Below, one piece after another: positions 1 to 11,700 of a stretch of 64,000 bases of DNA. The stretch spans positions 3,274,663 to 3,338,662 of the forward strand of contig NC_049982.1 of the NCBI RefSeq assembly GCF_000003815.2, given 5' to 3'. Under the pieces are notes generated by a model. That model ran no database searches and was not told where the DNA came from. It saw nothing but the letters and a program-made list of their open reading frames with translations. This DNA comes from Branchiostoma floridae (Eukaryota > Chordata > Leptocardii > Amphioxiformes > Branchiostomatidae). The first letter of the stretch is position 1; every line of letters begins with the position of its first letter. Both the position numbers and the translations under genes were made by a program.

Positions 1-390
1 TCGTCTTCTGAGTCATACAAGACAAGTCTGAGTGGAGAAGAAGGATCCATTGCATGCGACCTGTGAAGGCATCCCAGAGATGTCCACGTTCAAGGTTCAA
101 GGTGAGTCATACTTTTACGTATCACGCAATATCTAAATTCTAAAAAAATCGGAGAAAATACCTAAAACAGTGACGCAGTGAACGAACCCCGCAGTGACGC
201 AAGCTTGACGCAAGTGCAGTGAGACCTTAAATCCGCCCTGCCCATGAACTCCACGTTTGGCTGTAAATCCGCCCTTCCTCTGAACCCAGCCGCTCGTGTT
301 TTCCCGAGACGTTCACCCTCCTGCCCGAGTCTCCCCTAACACACATTAACACACAGACGGCACCATCAGGGCTCTATTTGCGGCAGGCAG
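1..390. other. No gene seen
   Basis: Non-coding flank. No splice-flanked exon, RNA gene or element edge could be recognised on either strand. Confidence 0.5.
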
Positions 391-655
391 GGTCAGATGG
401 CTCCCAAACTCAACATTCACTCCCGCGATCTGTCACACCATGTCAGATGGCCCCCCAAACTCAACATTCACTCCCGCTATCTGTTACACCATGTCAGATG
501 GCCCCCAAACTCAACATTCACTCCCGCGATCTGTCACACCATGTCAGATGGCCCCCCAAACTCAACATTCACTCCCGCTATCTGTTACACCATGTTAGAT
601 GGCCCCCAAACTCAACATTCACTCCCGCGATCTGTCACACCACGTCACTCTTCTA
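391..655. repeat. 51-bp minisatellite, about 5 copies
   Basis: The unit begins GTCAGATGGC and runs through a CCCAAACTCAACATTCACTC core to CTGTCACACCAT. Copies lie 50-51 bp apart and alternate in one or two positions (CGCGATC or CGCTATC), which suggests two-unit expansion. The open frames across it follow from the period and are not a gene. Confidence 0.9.
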
Positions 656-1040
656 TCCACAACTAGCAACCTGCACACACACACAGCTAGCCCTTCGATA
701 TCACAGTGTGACCATAAAACTTGTCTCCTAGCATGACCGTGACCGAGACAATGCAATAATTCGTAGTATCATATTCTCGGTTCGCGACTGAGCGTATGTA
801 ACAGTTTTTACCGGCTCACGCGTGCACGGGAAGAGACGTAACCCTAGCCCGACCCAGAGCGCCGGGCGGCCCCTACTCCGCAGGTCGGCGACATTTTAAC
901 AAGTTGTTTCTATTTTGAAACTCAACTTTGAGCTGAAGTGGCATTTCTCCTTTCGTCGCTAATGAGTTCCTCTTGGAATCGAAAAGCAGCGCTGCACCCG
1001 ACCTAGCCTTCTGTTCTACTGAATACGGACAGTCAAATTA
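656..1040. other. No gene seen
   Basis: Non-coding sequence between a minisatellite and a foldback element. Nothing else could be supported. Confidence 0.4.
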
Positions 1041-1227
1041 TAGTCTCTACCAGACTCCGGATCACTGGAAAATCGTAGAAATGGAACAAATAGAGAGGAA
1101 TATAACCGGCCAGGGAACAGCTCGCGTGCTGTTCCCTGGCCGGTTATATATTCCTCTGGCCGGCTTACTCCTCTGATTTGTTCCATTTCTACGATTTTTC
1201 CAGCGATCCGGAGTCTGGTAGAGACTA
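1041..1227. mobile_element. Foldback MITE with 9-bp target duplication
   Basis: Almost the whole element is one inverted repeat. It starts TAGTCTCTACCAGACTCCGG and ends with the reverse complement, and the two arms meet at a short loop near 1127. The flanks carry the direct repeat GTCAAATTA at 1032-1040 and 1228-1236, as expected for a target-site duplication. It has no coding capacity, so it would be moved in trans. The 8-9 bp duplication suits a Mutator-like or hAT transposase. Its ends resemble those of the elements at 15390 and 47275. Confidence 0.85.
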
Positions 1228-1236
1228 GTCAAATTA

Positions 1237-2322
1237 GGCAACAGGCCTTCCTACGGAGGTATGGATCGTCAGGTTCGGCAACAAGGGGAATAATTGTTCA
1301 GGAGAGTGAGTACTGCCGGAGGGTAACGTTTCCCCCTCCGGGCGGCCAGTCAAACCTATGATGGAAAAACTCCACCGGCAATTTACTGCCCCTGCAGCCA
1401 GCGTAGTCAGTTTGGTAGAGGCTACCAAATCATCGGGATAGCAAATCTGTTTCCGTTTCGAAAATCCAACTGCGACCAAAAGTGACATTTACTCCTTTCA
1501 TGGCTGATATGAGCTGGGAAGCGGAAATTTGCGCTGCCCGGGCCGCCATGTGAATGATGACAGTTCCGCATCAGCGCGGCGTCACGGTCGGGACACATAT
1601 TTCCCCTGACCGGGTTCAGCAGACCACCGATAGCATCTCCTCTGCCGACACCTCAGAAGACGGGGATGAAGGAACAAACCTGTACCCACCATCGCGCGGG
1701 TGACATTCCTAAGACGTGGCGGAGAGACTTTAAGAAACGAGAGCCCGACGTCTGGGGACGAACGCCGCCCCCGAGCGCCCGTCGGCACATTTGTGTTCTT
1801 AACCCCAGGTTAGATCAACTCAAACATCGGCACAACAGCAGGTTCTGACGGGTGATTATCGCACATAAACAACACGGGAACAGCATGTAAACAGGACGGG
1901 AACAGGACGACAGATGACGAGAAGGATGATCAATGATAGATGGACGATGCTTATCCGGAGTGAACGTTTCGGGAATTCTCCAGCTTTGAGGAGGGCAGAG
2001 CTAACCCAACGGGAAATAGACACACAGAATAACACCCCGCCAAGATGGAGAGACAACGCTACGCTTCAAGATCTCATCACCGTTCCTTTAGGGCACTTAA
2101 GCAGGTCTCTTTAAAGTTTAAGTGAGATTATAAGAAACACTTACTGCTCACCTGAGAGACGTCAGCCCGGTAGGCAGGAACAGACGCAGGTATGTCTACA
2201 GCAGAGAGAAGTATCACCGACCGCCTTAGCGTCGGACGCCGACATGCACTTCTGATTACTGCCGGGGGTGACTGCACGGCGCCCTTCAGGGGGGAGCTAG
2301 AGGTCAAGTACCAGCGGGCTCG
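1237..2322. other. No gene seen
   Basis: Short open frames occur on both strands but none has a signal peptide, domain or paired splice sites. Treated as intergenic. Confidence 0.4.
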
Positions 2323-2519
2323 CAGGCTGTACACCCCTGACAGGATGGTAGCGTCCAAACGCTGGCTGTACACCCCTGACAGGATGGTAGCGTCCAGACG
2401 CTGGCTGTACAGTACACCCCTGACAGGATGGTAGCGTCCCAAATCGGGCTGTACACCCCTGACAGGATGGTAGCGTCCCAAATCGGGCTGTACACCCCTG
2501 ACAGGATGGTAGCGTCCAA
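2323..2519. repeat. 39-bp minisatellite, 5 copies
   Basis: The unit centres on TACACCCCTGACAGGATGGT followed by AGCGTCC. Copies are about 39 bp apart. The length is a multiple of three, so frames stay open through it on both strands; that is a by-product of the period. Confidence 0.9.
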
Positions 2520-2573
2520 TATATATATAAATTTCTCCGCAGTTCAATGACTGTTATGCTCTACTTCTAAAAT

Positions 2574-2603
<30 letters not shown>
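2574..2603 (+). repeat. Poly-G tract of 30
   Basis: An uninterrupted run of 30 G. Such a run can form a G-quadruplex on the plus strand, and its length in the assembly is probably unreliable. Confidence 0.9.
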
Positions 2604-2604
<1 letters not shown>

Positions 2605-2764
2605 AAAAGAACAAAGAACATTGTGTGTTCAGCTATTTTCCTTGCACACTTTTCGGGGGTAATGGACCAGCATTACTTGCCCCTGTCATAAACCTCTACT
2701 TGGAGAATAAAAGTCGCCACCTACCGGTCCCAGACGGAACGACAAGGAATCTCCTGGGAAAGGG

Positions 2765-2980
2765 TACTGTAAATGTTTTTAAGTTCGCGGGGATTTAATT
2801 TCGCGGTAACGGGAAAAGGGACTTTTCGCGGTGGATTTAAGTTCGCGGTAACACCATAGGCTGCAATCTAATTAATATCATAGTAGAAAAATGTTCGCGG
2901 TGGTTTTAAATTCGCGGTGAAGTGGTCACCGCGAAAACCGCGAACATTAATCCACCACGAACATTTCTGCATTTACAGTA
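2765..2980. mobile_element. MITE, TTCGCGG family, copy 1
   Basis: It begins TACTGTAAATG and ends CATTTACAGTA, with repeated TTCGCGG and CCGCGAA blocks between, which gives long imperfect inverted arms. A second copy lies at 52746-52929 with the same internal order of blocks. No coding capacity. Confidence 0.8.
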
Positions 2981-3408
2981 TTTGCTTTGATGTGATTTAC
3001 CCCACTGTATAAGACATATGTAGCCAGGGGCACCCATTGGACTAGCCAGAGGCTATTATAAAGGGCTTCCCTGCAGCTGGTAGCTGGACGATATACAATG
3101 AATATACAAACAAAACCCAGTAAAATAAAAGTTACTCGTCACCAAAGTGTTCATCCTGAGTCCTGCCCCTCCCATGTGGTCACGGTCCAGGGTGTGAATG
3201 TAACTCTCGTGTCCAATTTTTCTTTATTTACTTGACGTTCACCACAAAACAAGGCTCATGGAGCCACTCATGCGTTTTGGGTTACAGACTTACAGCTTTT
3301 ACTGTGGTGTATAGGTGAATGGGCCAATCAGGTGCCCCAGACAGGTCACGTGGGGTAAAACCACATTCTTCACATGCACGGTAACAGCGACGCCTAGCGG
3401 CAACGCAA
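2981..3408. repeat. Dispersed repeat fragment in non-coding DNA
   Basis: The stretch 3222-3286, containing CACAAAACAAGGCTCATGGA, recurs nearly unchanged at 41893-41962 in the same orientation, so it belongs to a dispersed repeat, perhaps a SINE or the end of a longer element. Nothing else was recognised here. Confidence 0.6.
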
Positions 3409-5477
3409 AGTAGAGCCAGTCAGCATTGCCCTGAGGAAGGTGACAGCCATCGAAACGTCGGCTAAAGGTTAAAGTAGAGCCAGTCAGTATTGCCCTGAGG
3501 AAGGTATTAAGCAGCCATCGAAACGTCGGCTAAAGGTTAAAGTAGAGCCAGTCAGTATTGCCCTGAGGAAGGTATTAAGCAGTCATCGAAACGTCGGCTA
3601 AAGGTTAAAGTAGAGCCAGTCAGTATTGTCCTGAGGAAGGTGACAGTCATCGAAACGTCGGCTAAAGGTTAAAGTAGAGCCAGTCAGTATTGCCCTGAGG
3701 AAGGTATTAAGCAGTCATCGAGACGTCGGCTAAAGGTTAGAGTAGAGCCAGTCAGTATTGCCCTGAAGAAGGTGACAGCCATCGAAACGTCGGCTAAAGG
3801 TTAAAGTAGAGCCAGTCAGTATTGCCATGAGGAAGGTATTAGCAGCCATCGAGACGTCGGCTAAAGGTTAGAGTAGAGCCAGTCAGTATTGCCATGAGGA
3901 ATGTATTAAGCAGTCATCGAAACGTCGGCTAAAGGTTAAAGTAGAGCCAGTCAGTATTGCCCTGAGGAAGGTATTAAGTAGTCATCGAAACGTCGGCTAA
4001 AGGTTAGAGTAGAGCCAGTCAGTGTTGCCCTGAGGAAGGTATTAAGTCATCGAAACGTCGGCTAAAGGTTAAAGTAGAGCCAGTCAGCATTGCCATGAGG
4101 AATGTATTAAGCAGTCATCGAAACGTCGGCTAAAGGTTAGAGTAGAACCAGTCAGCATTGCCCTGAGGAAGGTATTAAGCAGTCATCGAAACGTCGGCTA
4201 AAGGTTAGAGTAGAGCCAGTCAGTATTGCCCTGAGGAAGGTATTAAGTAGTCATCGAAACGTCGGCTAAAGGTTAGAGTAGAGCCAGTCAGTATTGCCCT
4301 GAGGAAGGTATTAAGTAGTCATCGAAACGTCGGCTAAAGGTTAGAGTAGAGCCAGTCAGCATTGCCATGAGGAATGTATTAAGCAGTAATCGAAACGTCG
4401 GCTAAAGGTTAGAGTAGAGCCAGTCAGTATTGTCCTGAGGAGGGTATTAAGCAGTCATCGAAACGTCGGCTAAAGGTTAGAGTAGAGCCAGTCAGTATTG
4501 CCCTGAGGAAGGTATTAAGCAGTCATCGAAACGTCGGCTAAAGGTTAAAGTAGAGCCAGTCAGTATTGCCCTGAGGAAGGTATTAAGCAGCCATCGAAAC
4601 GTCGGCTAAAGGTTAAAGTAGAGCCAGTCAGCATTGCCCTGAGGAAGGTATTAAGTAGCCATCGAAACGTCGGCTAAAGGTTAAAGTAGAGCCAGTCAGT
4701 ATTGCCATGAGGAAGGTATTAAGCAGCCATCGAAACGTCGGCTAAAGGTTAGAGTAGAGCCAGTCAGTATTGCCCTGAGGAAGGTATCAAGCAGTCATCG
4801 AAACGTCGGCTAAAGGTTAGAGTAGAGCCCGTCAGTATTGCCATGAGGAAGGTGTTAAGCAGTCATCGAAACGTCGGCTAAAGGTTAGAGTAGAGCCAGT
4901 CAGTATCGAAACGTCGGCTAAAGGTTAGAGTAGAGCCAGTCAGCATTGCCATGAGGAAGGTATTGTTAAAGCAGACATCGAAACGTCGGCTAAAGGTTAA
5001 AGTAGAGCCAGTCAGTATTGCCCTGAGGAAGGTATTAAGCAGTCATCGAAACGTCGGCTAAAGGTTAGAGTAGAGCCAGTCAGCATTGCCCTGAGGAAGG
5101 TATTAAGCAGTCATCGAAACGTCGGCTAAAGGTTAAAGTAGAGCCAGTCAGTATTGCCCTGAGAAAGGTATTAAACAGTCATCGAAACGTCGGCTAAAGG
5201 TTAAAGTAGAACCAGTCAGTATTGCCCTGAGGAAGGTATTAAGCAGCCATCGAAACGTCGGCTAAAGGTTAGAGTAGAGCCAGTCAGTATTGCCCTGAGG
5301 AAGGTATTAAGCAGTCATCGAAACGTCCGCTAAAGGTTAAAGTAGAACCAGTCAGTATTGCCCTGAGGAGGGTATTAAGCAGTCATCGAAACGTCGGCTA
5401 AAGGTTAAAGTAGAGCCAGTCAGTATTGCCCTGAGAAAGGTATTAAGAAGCCATCGAAATGTCGGCTAAAGGTTAAA
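3409..5477 (+). repeat. ~67-bp tandem array, ~31 copies, hammerhead-like core
   Basis: Each unit contains TAGAGCCAGTCAG, then TTGCCCTGAGGAAGG, a variable 6-14 bp stretch, then CATCGAAACGTCGGCTAAAGG. Length varies from 63 to 69 bp, mainly in the GGTGACAG versus GGTATTAAGCAG segment. The order CTGAGGA, then short stem, then GAAACGTC matches the conserved pieces of a type I hammerhead ribozyme, apart from one extra A before stem II. Penelope-like elements and retrozymes are known to carry such motifs. No reverse transcriptase frame is present. The tandem repeat is certain; the ribozyme reading is inference. Confidence 0.9.
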
Positions 5478-5723
5478 ACATTTTCTGTACAAGAACTTTG
5501 AATCTTCATAATTATCACGTCGACCTAAAATAAGTATTTCGACAACAAAAAAATATACGTTTGCATTCTAAGAAAGATGACGTAATGAACGTTAAAGGGG
5601 CTTATAAATCATGTAATCGGAATCAAAGGTCATCTTACGGCTGCAGGGCGATCAGATTACATGGTCCTGCAGCTCTGCAGTCTGCTAGCTGTCTGTACTG
5701 TTACGGACTGGGCTCTTTCATCG

Positions 5724-6098
5724 TTAAAGGCAACCTAAGCAACATCACATTGTTAAAAGTGGAAATATTCTGAATAAGGCAGTCTGTATAATGTTGACAT
5801 CTAATGCACTATTTTAGCACATTTACATCATTATTTCATTAATTGAGCCATTAAAAACAGCGCGGGAATGAGTTGCACAAGGATTCCAGATCAAGTCCTT
5901 ATTTCGGGGGGGGGGGGGGGTAGTACAATAATAAGGAATATCCTTGTCCGACTTGTCTGTGGGCTGTTTTTAACTGCTCAAAGTATCAAACTATGATGTA
6001 AATGTGAGAATACAGTGCAGTAGAAGTCAATATCATGCAGATTGTCTTATTCAGAATATTTCCACTTTGACGCTGTAATATTGCTTAGGTTGGCTTTA
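5724..6098. mobile_element. Foldback MITE, TAAAGGCAACC ends
   Basis: The left arm starts TAAAGGCAACCTAAGCAA and continues through AGTGGAAATATTCTGAATAA. The right arm, near 6040-6098, is its reverse complement with about 15% difference. The centre holds a 14-G run (5907-5920). A fragment of the same arm is found at 54122-54165. No coding capacity. The 70-codon open frame on the left arm is taken to be chance. Confidence 0.75.
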
Positions 6099-6227
6099 CC
6101 GGTTTATAAACGCTGTGAAGAAAAGATACTACATACACGTACATGTCTTCCAAGTGTAAGTACGGTTAGATCGTCAGAAAAGGTGTCGATCGTTTTATTT
6201 TCTGATCACAAGACATGATAAAAGTAG

Positions 6228-6230
<3 letters not shown>

Positions 6231-6280
<50 letters not shown>
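6231..6280. repeat. (AT)25 microsatellite
   Basis: Uninterrupted AT dinucleotides. The tyrosine-isoleucine open frames through it are artefacts. Confidence 0.95.
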
Positions 6281-6283
<3 letters not shown>

Positions 6284-6599
6284 TTTTATTGTAGTTGGGA
6301 ATTTGCAATGCTTCATTTGAGTGGATTTGCTTTGACAAACAATTGAATTGCTTAAACTGGCAATTAACCGCCACAGTAAGATAACACAATGGATAAGTTC
6401 AATAAAGAAATTAAGAATATACGTCATAGTGCTTACAAACTACCAGGTGTTTTGACCCCTTTACGAAGTCCCAATTTACTGGACTGATGTTAATACAGTT
6501 AGATTTATACATGTCAAGATTATAGAACCAACTTAACGTCATTTAGGATTACACATACTCTAATTACGAGTAATCTAGTCGATACGACAAAGCACACGT

Positions 6600-7540
6600 T
6601 CATGTACAGGCTCGTGTATTACAGTACAGGCTCGTACATTACAGTACAGGCTAGCGTATGGCAGTACAGGCTCGTGTATTACAGTACAGGCTCGTGTATA
6701 CTTTTACAGTACAGGCCCGTATATTACAGTACAGGCTGGCGTATGGCATTACAGGCTTGTGTATTATAATACAAGCTCGTGTATTATAGTACAGGCTTGT
6801 GTATTACAGTACAGGCCCGTGTAGTACAGTACATGCCCGTGTATTACAGTACAGGCTCGTGTATTACAGTACAGGTTTGTGGATTACAGTACAGGCTCGT
6901 GTATTACAGTACAGGCTCGTGTATTACAGTACAGGCTCGTGTATTACAGTAAAGGCTCGTGTATTACAGTACAGGCTGGCGTATGGCAGTACAGGCTCGT
7001 GTATACTTTTACAGTACAGGCCCGTATATTACAGTACAGGCTAGCGTATGGCAGTACAGGCTCGTGTATACTTTTACAGTACAGGCCCGTATATTACAGT
7101 ACAGGCTAGCGTATGGCAGTACAGGCTCGTGTATACTTTTACAGTACAGGCCCGTATATTACAGTACAGGCTCGTGTATTACAGTACAGGCTCGTGTATA
7201 CTTTTACAGTACAGGCCCGTATATTACAGTACAGGCTCGTGTATTACAGTACAGGCTCGTGTATTACAGTACAGGCTCGTGTATTACAGTACAGGCTCGT
7301 GTATTACAGTACAGGCTCGTGTATCACAGTACAGGCCCGTGTATTACAGCATTATAGTAACAGGCTCGTGAATTATAGTAACAGGCTCGTGTATTATAGC
7401 ATTATAGCAAGAAGCTCGCGAATTACAGTACAGGCTCGTGAATTGGAGTACAGGTCCGTGTATTACAGTACACACCCGTGTATCATACAGCATTATAGTA
7501 CAGGCTCGTATATTACGGTACAGGCAGGCCCATCTATTAC
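6600..7540. repeat. 20-bp minisatellite, ~45 copies, with higher-order unit
   Basis: The basic unit is ACAGGCTCGTGTATTACAGT. A longer block of about 65 bp, with TATACTTTTACAG and CTAGCGTATGG variants, is itself repeated three or four times between 6690 and 7210. Because 20 is not a multiple of three, all three forward frames cycle through the same 20 residues, which creates several overlapping false open frames. Confidence 0.95.
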
Positions 7541-8741
7541 AGCATTCCAAGCATTTCGGTGTAAACACCGAAACAACATCCGCATCAAAGCATCTATGCG
7601 CAAGCGCCATGTGGTGTATATGAACCTTTTCATGTCATATTTGTGTTCTTGATCCTGATTGGTTGTTTGGTTCCTGTTTCTATGGCCAATCGGAATCCGA
7701 CTAGCTTCCCGTTCTAATCGAAGAACCTGTGTCGTCATCAACTTTTATCTGCTTTACTGATCTATGACATCAGGTACGACCCGAACCAACAGGCGTTTGA
7801 TTTTGTTTTTCCCATCACGGGTTTTCTCACGTTTTTCCGGGCCATTTTTGCGACCGTTCCTCCGAGCATCTTTCTTTCGCCGATTTTCCCGCCTTTCCTT
7901 CCGACCGTTTTTCCCACCCTGTTTCCGGTGTCGGCGTCTCTTGCTCGCTTTTGGAGTACGTCCCTTCGACTTCACGTCGTCTTCTTCGGTTGGTCTTACA
8001 CCTGACGTCGGCGCGAGCACCTCGTCATCGCCGCCTAGAAAAACAACTGAGCGCTTTCAGGTCCGGACTACCTTCTAAAACCATTTGTGATGCAAAACTC
8101 GACTTAAGATAAAACTCCATGCCATTGCTACAGGTGCAGATTATATTCCTTCACGCCAAAGTCACACTGCACACCCAGGATACGTGACCCTTTACCCTTC
8201 ACCTTTGACATATCGCCCACAATGCATCTCGTTACGCATGCGTAGTTTAAAACCATGCATCGGCTTATTATTACCACGCTGTAATTCAGCCATTCAATTC
8301 TTCCAGCGTGTTGAAATGAAACACAAGGCTCTCTTTGATCCAGAATCAAATGTTCTCTTTTGATTGTTTAAGTAAAAGGCACCCCAAACATCCCCCTTAG
8401 ATGTTTGACTGGTGATAAAAAGTTTTGTCTGCTTTGTTTAATCATTGATACATTCATTAGCACATAAACACGTGCACAACATTCTACAACGCAACAAAAA
8501 GGAACAGCTACCCAATAAAGGATTTAATTAATAAGAGAAACACTCTTTGCCGTTCAGCGGTGCTACACAATCGAACAAATTCCTCTCGCAAATGATACAG
8601 TCCAGTTTATATAACTGCGTTTCTATAATCTTATGTAGATATACAGATATAGTGCACTACGGGCGGGTGCTGTTTTTGGCGACGCCTCGGGGGCGAGCCT
8701 GATTCTAAGTAGATCCGGTGCACGGGATGCAGCATGCGGAT
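7541..8741. other. Non-coding, 3' flank of the CREC-like gene
   Basis: Minus-strand sequence 7754-8020 is open for 88 codons and very rich in Lys and Arg, but it has no recognisable domain and the codons look like a degenerate simple repeat. A possible minus-strand polyadenylation signal ATTAAA lies at 8528-8523, about 215 bp after the stop codon of the neighbouring gene. Nothing else is supported. Confidence 0.4.
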
Positions 8742-11700
8742 CTAACCAGCTATGATGAGTGCGGGCTGGTCTCCCAGGGCAACGACGTTCCCGCTAGAGT
8801 CTATCCGGAACCGCTGACCTCCGACCTCCACGCCGTTCCTGGAAACGCCGGGACAACAGGTTAATACTTTATGTGTTGTTACATGGGTAGCCTCGGAAAT
8901 CAGCAAAAAATGCTGAAGGTGACATCCAAGAGTTCTCAAGATGAAATAAATAAATAACCCGATGCCAATTCGATTATATTTATATGGATGACATCCGTGC
9001 GCGCCCTCAGCCGGGACGGGGGACGGTATAAGTATAAAACGTTTTTTTCGAAACCTTTGAATCCTGGCTCAAGTTACACTTACGTACGATCAAGTGTCCT
9101 GACCAATCAGATAAGTCAATAAACGAAGTTTATTTGCAAGTTCGTGCCCGAGGGCTAATTGCAAGTACATGGTATAAACGTAGTAGATATACAAGTAACA
9201 ATGGACAGTTATGAAGAATTAGATTAGTTGCTTTGGTTTGAGAAAGGTGAGGTACAAAAATGGCGCACCTGTTCTCAAAGCCGGAACCGACGAAGGTGAC
9301 CGTCCGGCCCTCCCCGGAAGTGACGTAGACGACCTGGCCGTCGCTGTCGTACCGGTAGGCGCGGCCGTCGTCCGTGAAGTACAGGATGTTTCCTTCCGAG
9401 TCGTACGTGTAGCGCCGCCCGTCAGCGGTCGTGAAGATTCGGTTACCCTGTAGGGGAGTGTACCAGTACTTTAGACAGCCATTGCTGCCATGGCAACGGT
9501 AGTCTCAGTACGGTTACCCTGTGGGGAGTGTACCAGTACGTTAGACAACCATTGCTGCCATGGCAACGGTAGCCTCAACACGGTTACCCTGCGGGGAAGC
9601 GTATCAGTACGTTAGACAATGATTCTTGCCATAACAACGGTAGCCCCAATACGGTGGTGAGAGGTTAGGGAGATTACGGAGTGATGTGCCAAACAGGGTC
9701 CAGAATAGCGCTTCATGAACATCGTAATATCTCTCTTTTTCCTTGAAAATTTGGGACCAATCCTGGAGACATATTGTGCTAGAAGGAACGGAAAGGGTCT
9801 GAGGTATTCCAGTTTAAATTTGGTCACAATTTCCTTTCTCCAATTAGAGCGTAAGAACGGATCTGATTAGTGTGGTCTGGTATTGTTTTGTATACACCGA
9901 CATAACAAACCAGGTCTGTACTAAAGAGGAGAAGCTGCCAGATCAATTTGATCCACTGTCATCGGGATAAACCCCTGCTCTTTTTGATGGGTGTTGTAGG
10001 TTCTTTGACGTGCCAGACTTGTTGCTCCCTTCAAACGCCTGACCGCCATCTAACGTCCTATCCGAGGGACGTGCCTAAGCGAAGCTAGATACTTATTTAC
10101 ACCTGAGTGAAGTGAAGAAAGTCGTGTAAATCGTCTGTCCCGATGGCAGCACATCGGCAGCACATCAGGCGATATTAGCGGGTAGTAAACACGAACCTGC
10201 GAGTCGACCGTGAAGCGCTCCTCGGTGGTGGTGGTGGTGAAGGTCCCGCCGCTGCCCAGCGTCACGTACAGGATGTTCCCCTGGTCATCGTACCTGCAGG
10301 GAGGGGCGGGAACTCAATAACTTATCACACATTTTTTATCATAGTTTTTTTTTTCCACATGCCACAGGCAGACATTTAAGGAACAACAGTGCGTTCACAA
10401 TGCCGAAAGCCAGGACTGGGCGTCTGAGAAAGTTGTTCTTTACATTGTGATGGACTCTTTTTATTTGATGACTTAGTGGGCTCAGCAGTCCAACATCACA
10501 CAGAGAAGCACTGCCTCTGGCTCTGCGCCAAGACAATGAAAAGCTTCTGAAACGTCGTTGAAATGACTCCGTAGCTCTGTACGATCGCCTAACAGGTCAC
10601 TGTACAAACACACGTACCTGTAGGTTCGGCCGTCCTCCGTGGTGTACCTACCGGCCATCGTACAAACACACGTACCTGTAGGTTCTGCCGTCCTCCGTGT
10701 AGTAGACGATCCGTCCCGAGTTATCGTACGTGTATGCCCGCCCGTCCGCCGTGGTGAAGCGCTCGCCCACCACGATGTAGACGATCTGCCCGCCCGCGTC
10801 GTAGCGGTACCGCCGCCCGTCCGCGCCCGTGTACACGCGGTTCCCCTCCGCGTCTACCACGTACGTGTCCGTGGTGCTGGTCACCTGGGGGGAGGGGGGT
10901 GGGGGGAGGTTAAGCCGCGTAAGGGAGAGTGAAAGTGATCTCGAACCACGGAACAAATAACATCATCATCATCATCCGGGCGTGCTGGTTGCACGGGTGA
11001 ACATGGCTCTCTCCCTCCATCCAACCCAATCCTCCAGTTCACAAATAACACGTTTCATAAGTCACGTTTATGATGGTTGGGCGCTCAGGCAAACAATGTA
11101 ACTGGCTAAGATACCGAGACTATACTTCCGAACGTTTCTAGTGACGTTCTAAAAATGACCACGATGAAGAAAAGCGATGGGAGTGTAAACTTAGATGCAA
11201 TAATAAATTAAAATGGGATGTAAGCAAATTACTGCTCCTCTTCACAGCTTGAATCTGGAATTCTATAGCTGACAACAAAAATCAACACAATCTATACACC
11301 AAAGGCGTCGAGTTATTCTCTGATGCCATGATGACGATGATAACCCAGTACTCACGATGGTGCTTCCGCCGGTGGTGGAGATGTAGATGATGTTCCCGTC
11401 CGGCCCGTACCGGTACCGCCTGCCGTCCGAACCCGTGTAGATCCGGTTACCCTGCGAGTCGATGACGTACCGGTCGGTTGTAGTCGTTGTAACGGTGCCA
11501 CCGCCGGTGGTGGTGATGTAGATAATGTTACCTTGGTCGTCGTACCGGTACCTGGAAGATGAGGATACAGCAATTGGTTTATTACCTTCGTCAATGTTAT
11601 ATCTATTAGCCTGAGTACCATCCTCTGTAGTGACCACTGGCCCAATACTTTTGCTTGCTGACCGCGGATTAACCATGTTAGCAAGCGAAAGTATTGAGCC

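Noticed and set aside
3409-5477. CRISPR-like array
   Set aside because: Eukaryotic context; the unit repeats as a whole with no unique spacers, so it is a tandem satellite.
6799-7652. Several overlapping Tyr/Gln/Arg-rich open frames
   Set aside because: Produced by a 20-bp tandem repeat read in three frames; no start context, domain or splice sites.
7754-8020. Lys/Arg-rich 88-codon minus-strand frame
   Set aside because: No domain, no splice support, and the codons look like a decayed simple repeat; kept only as a remark.
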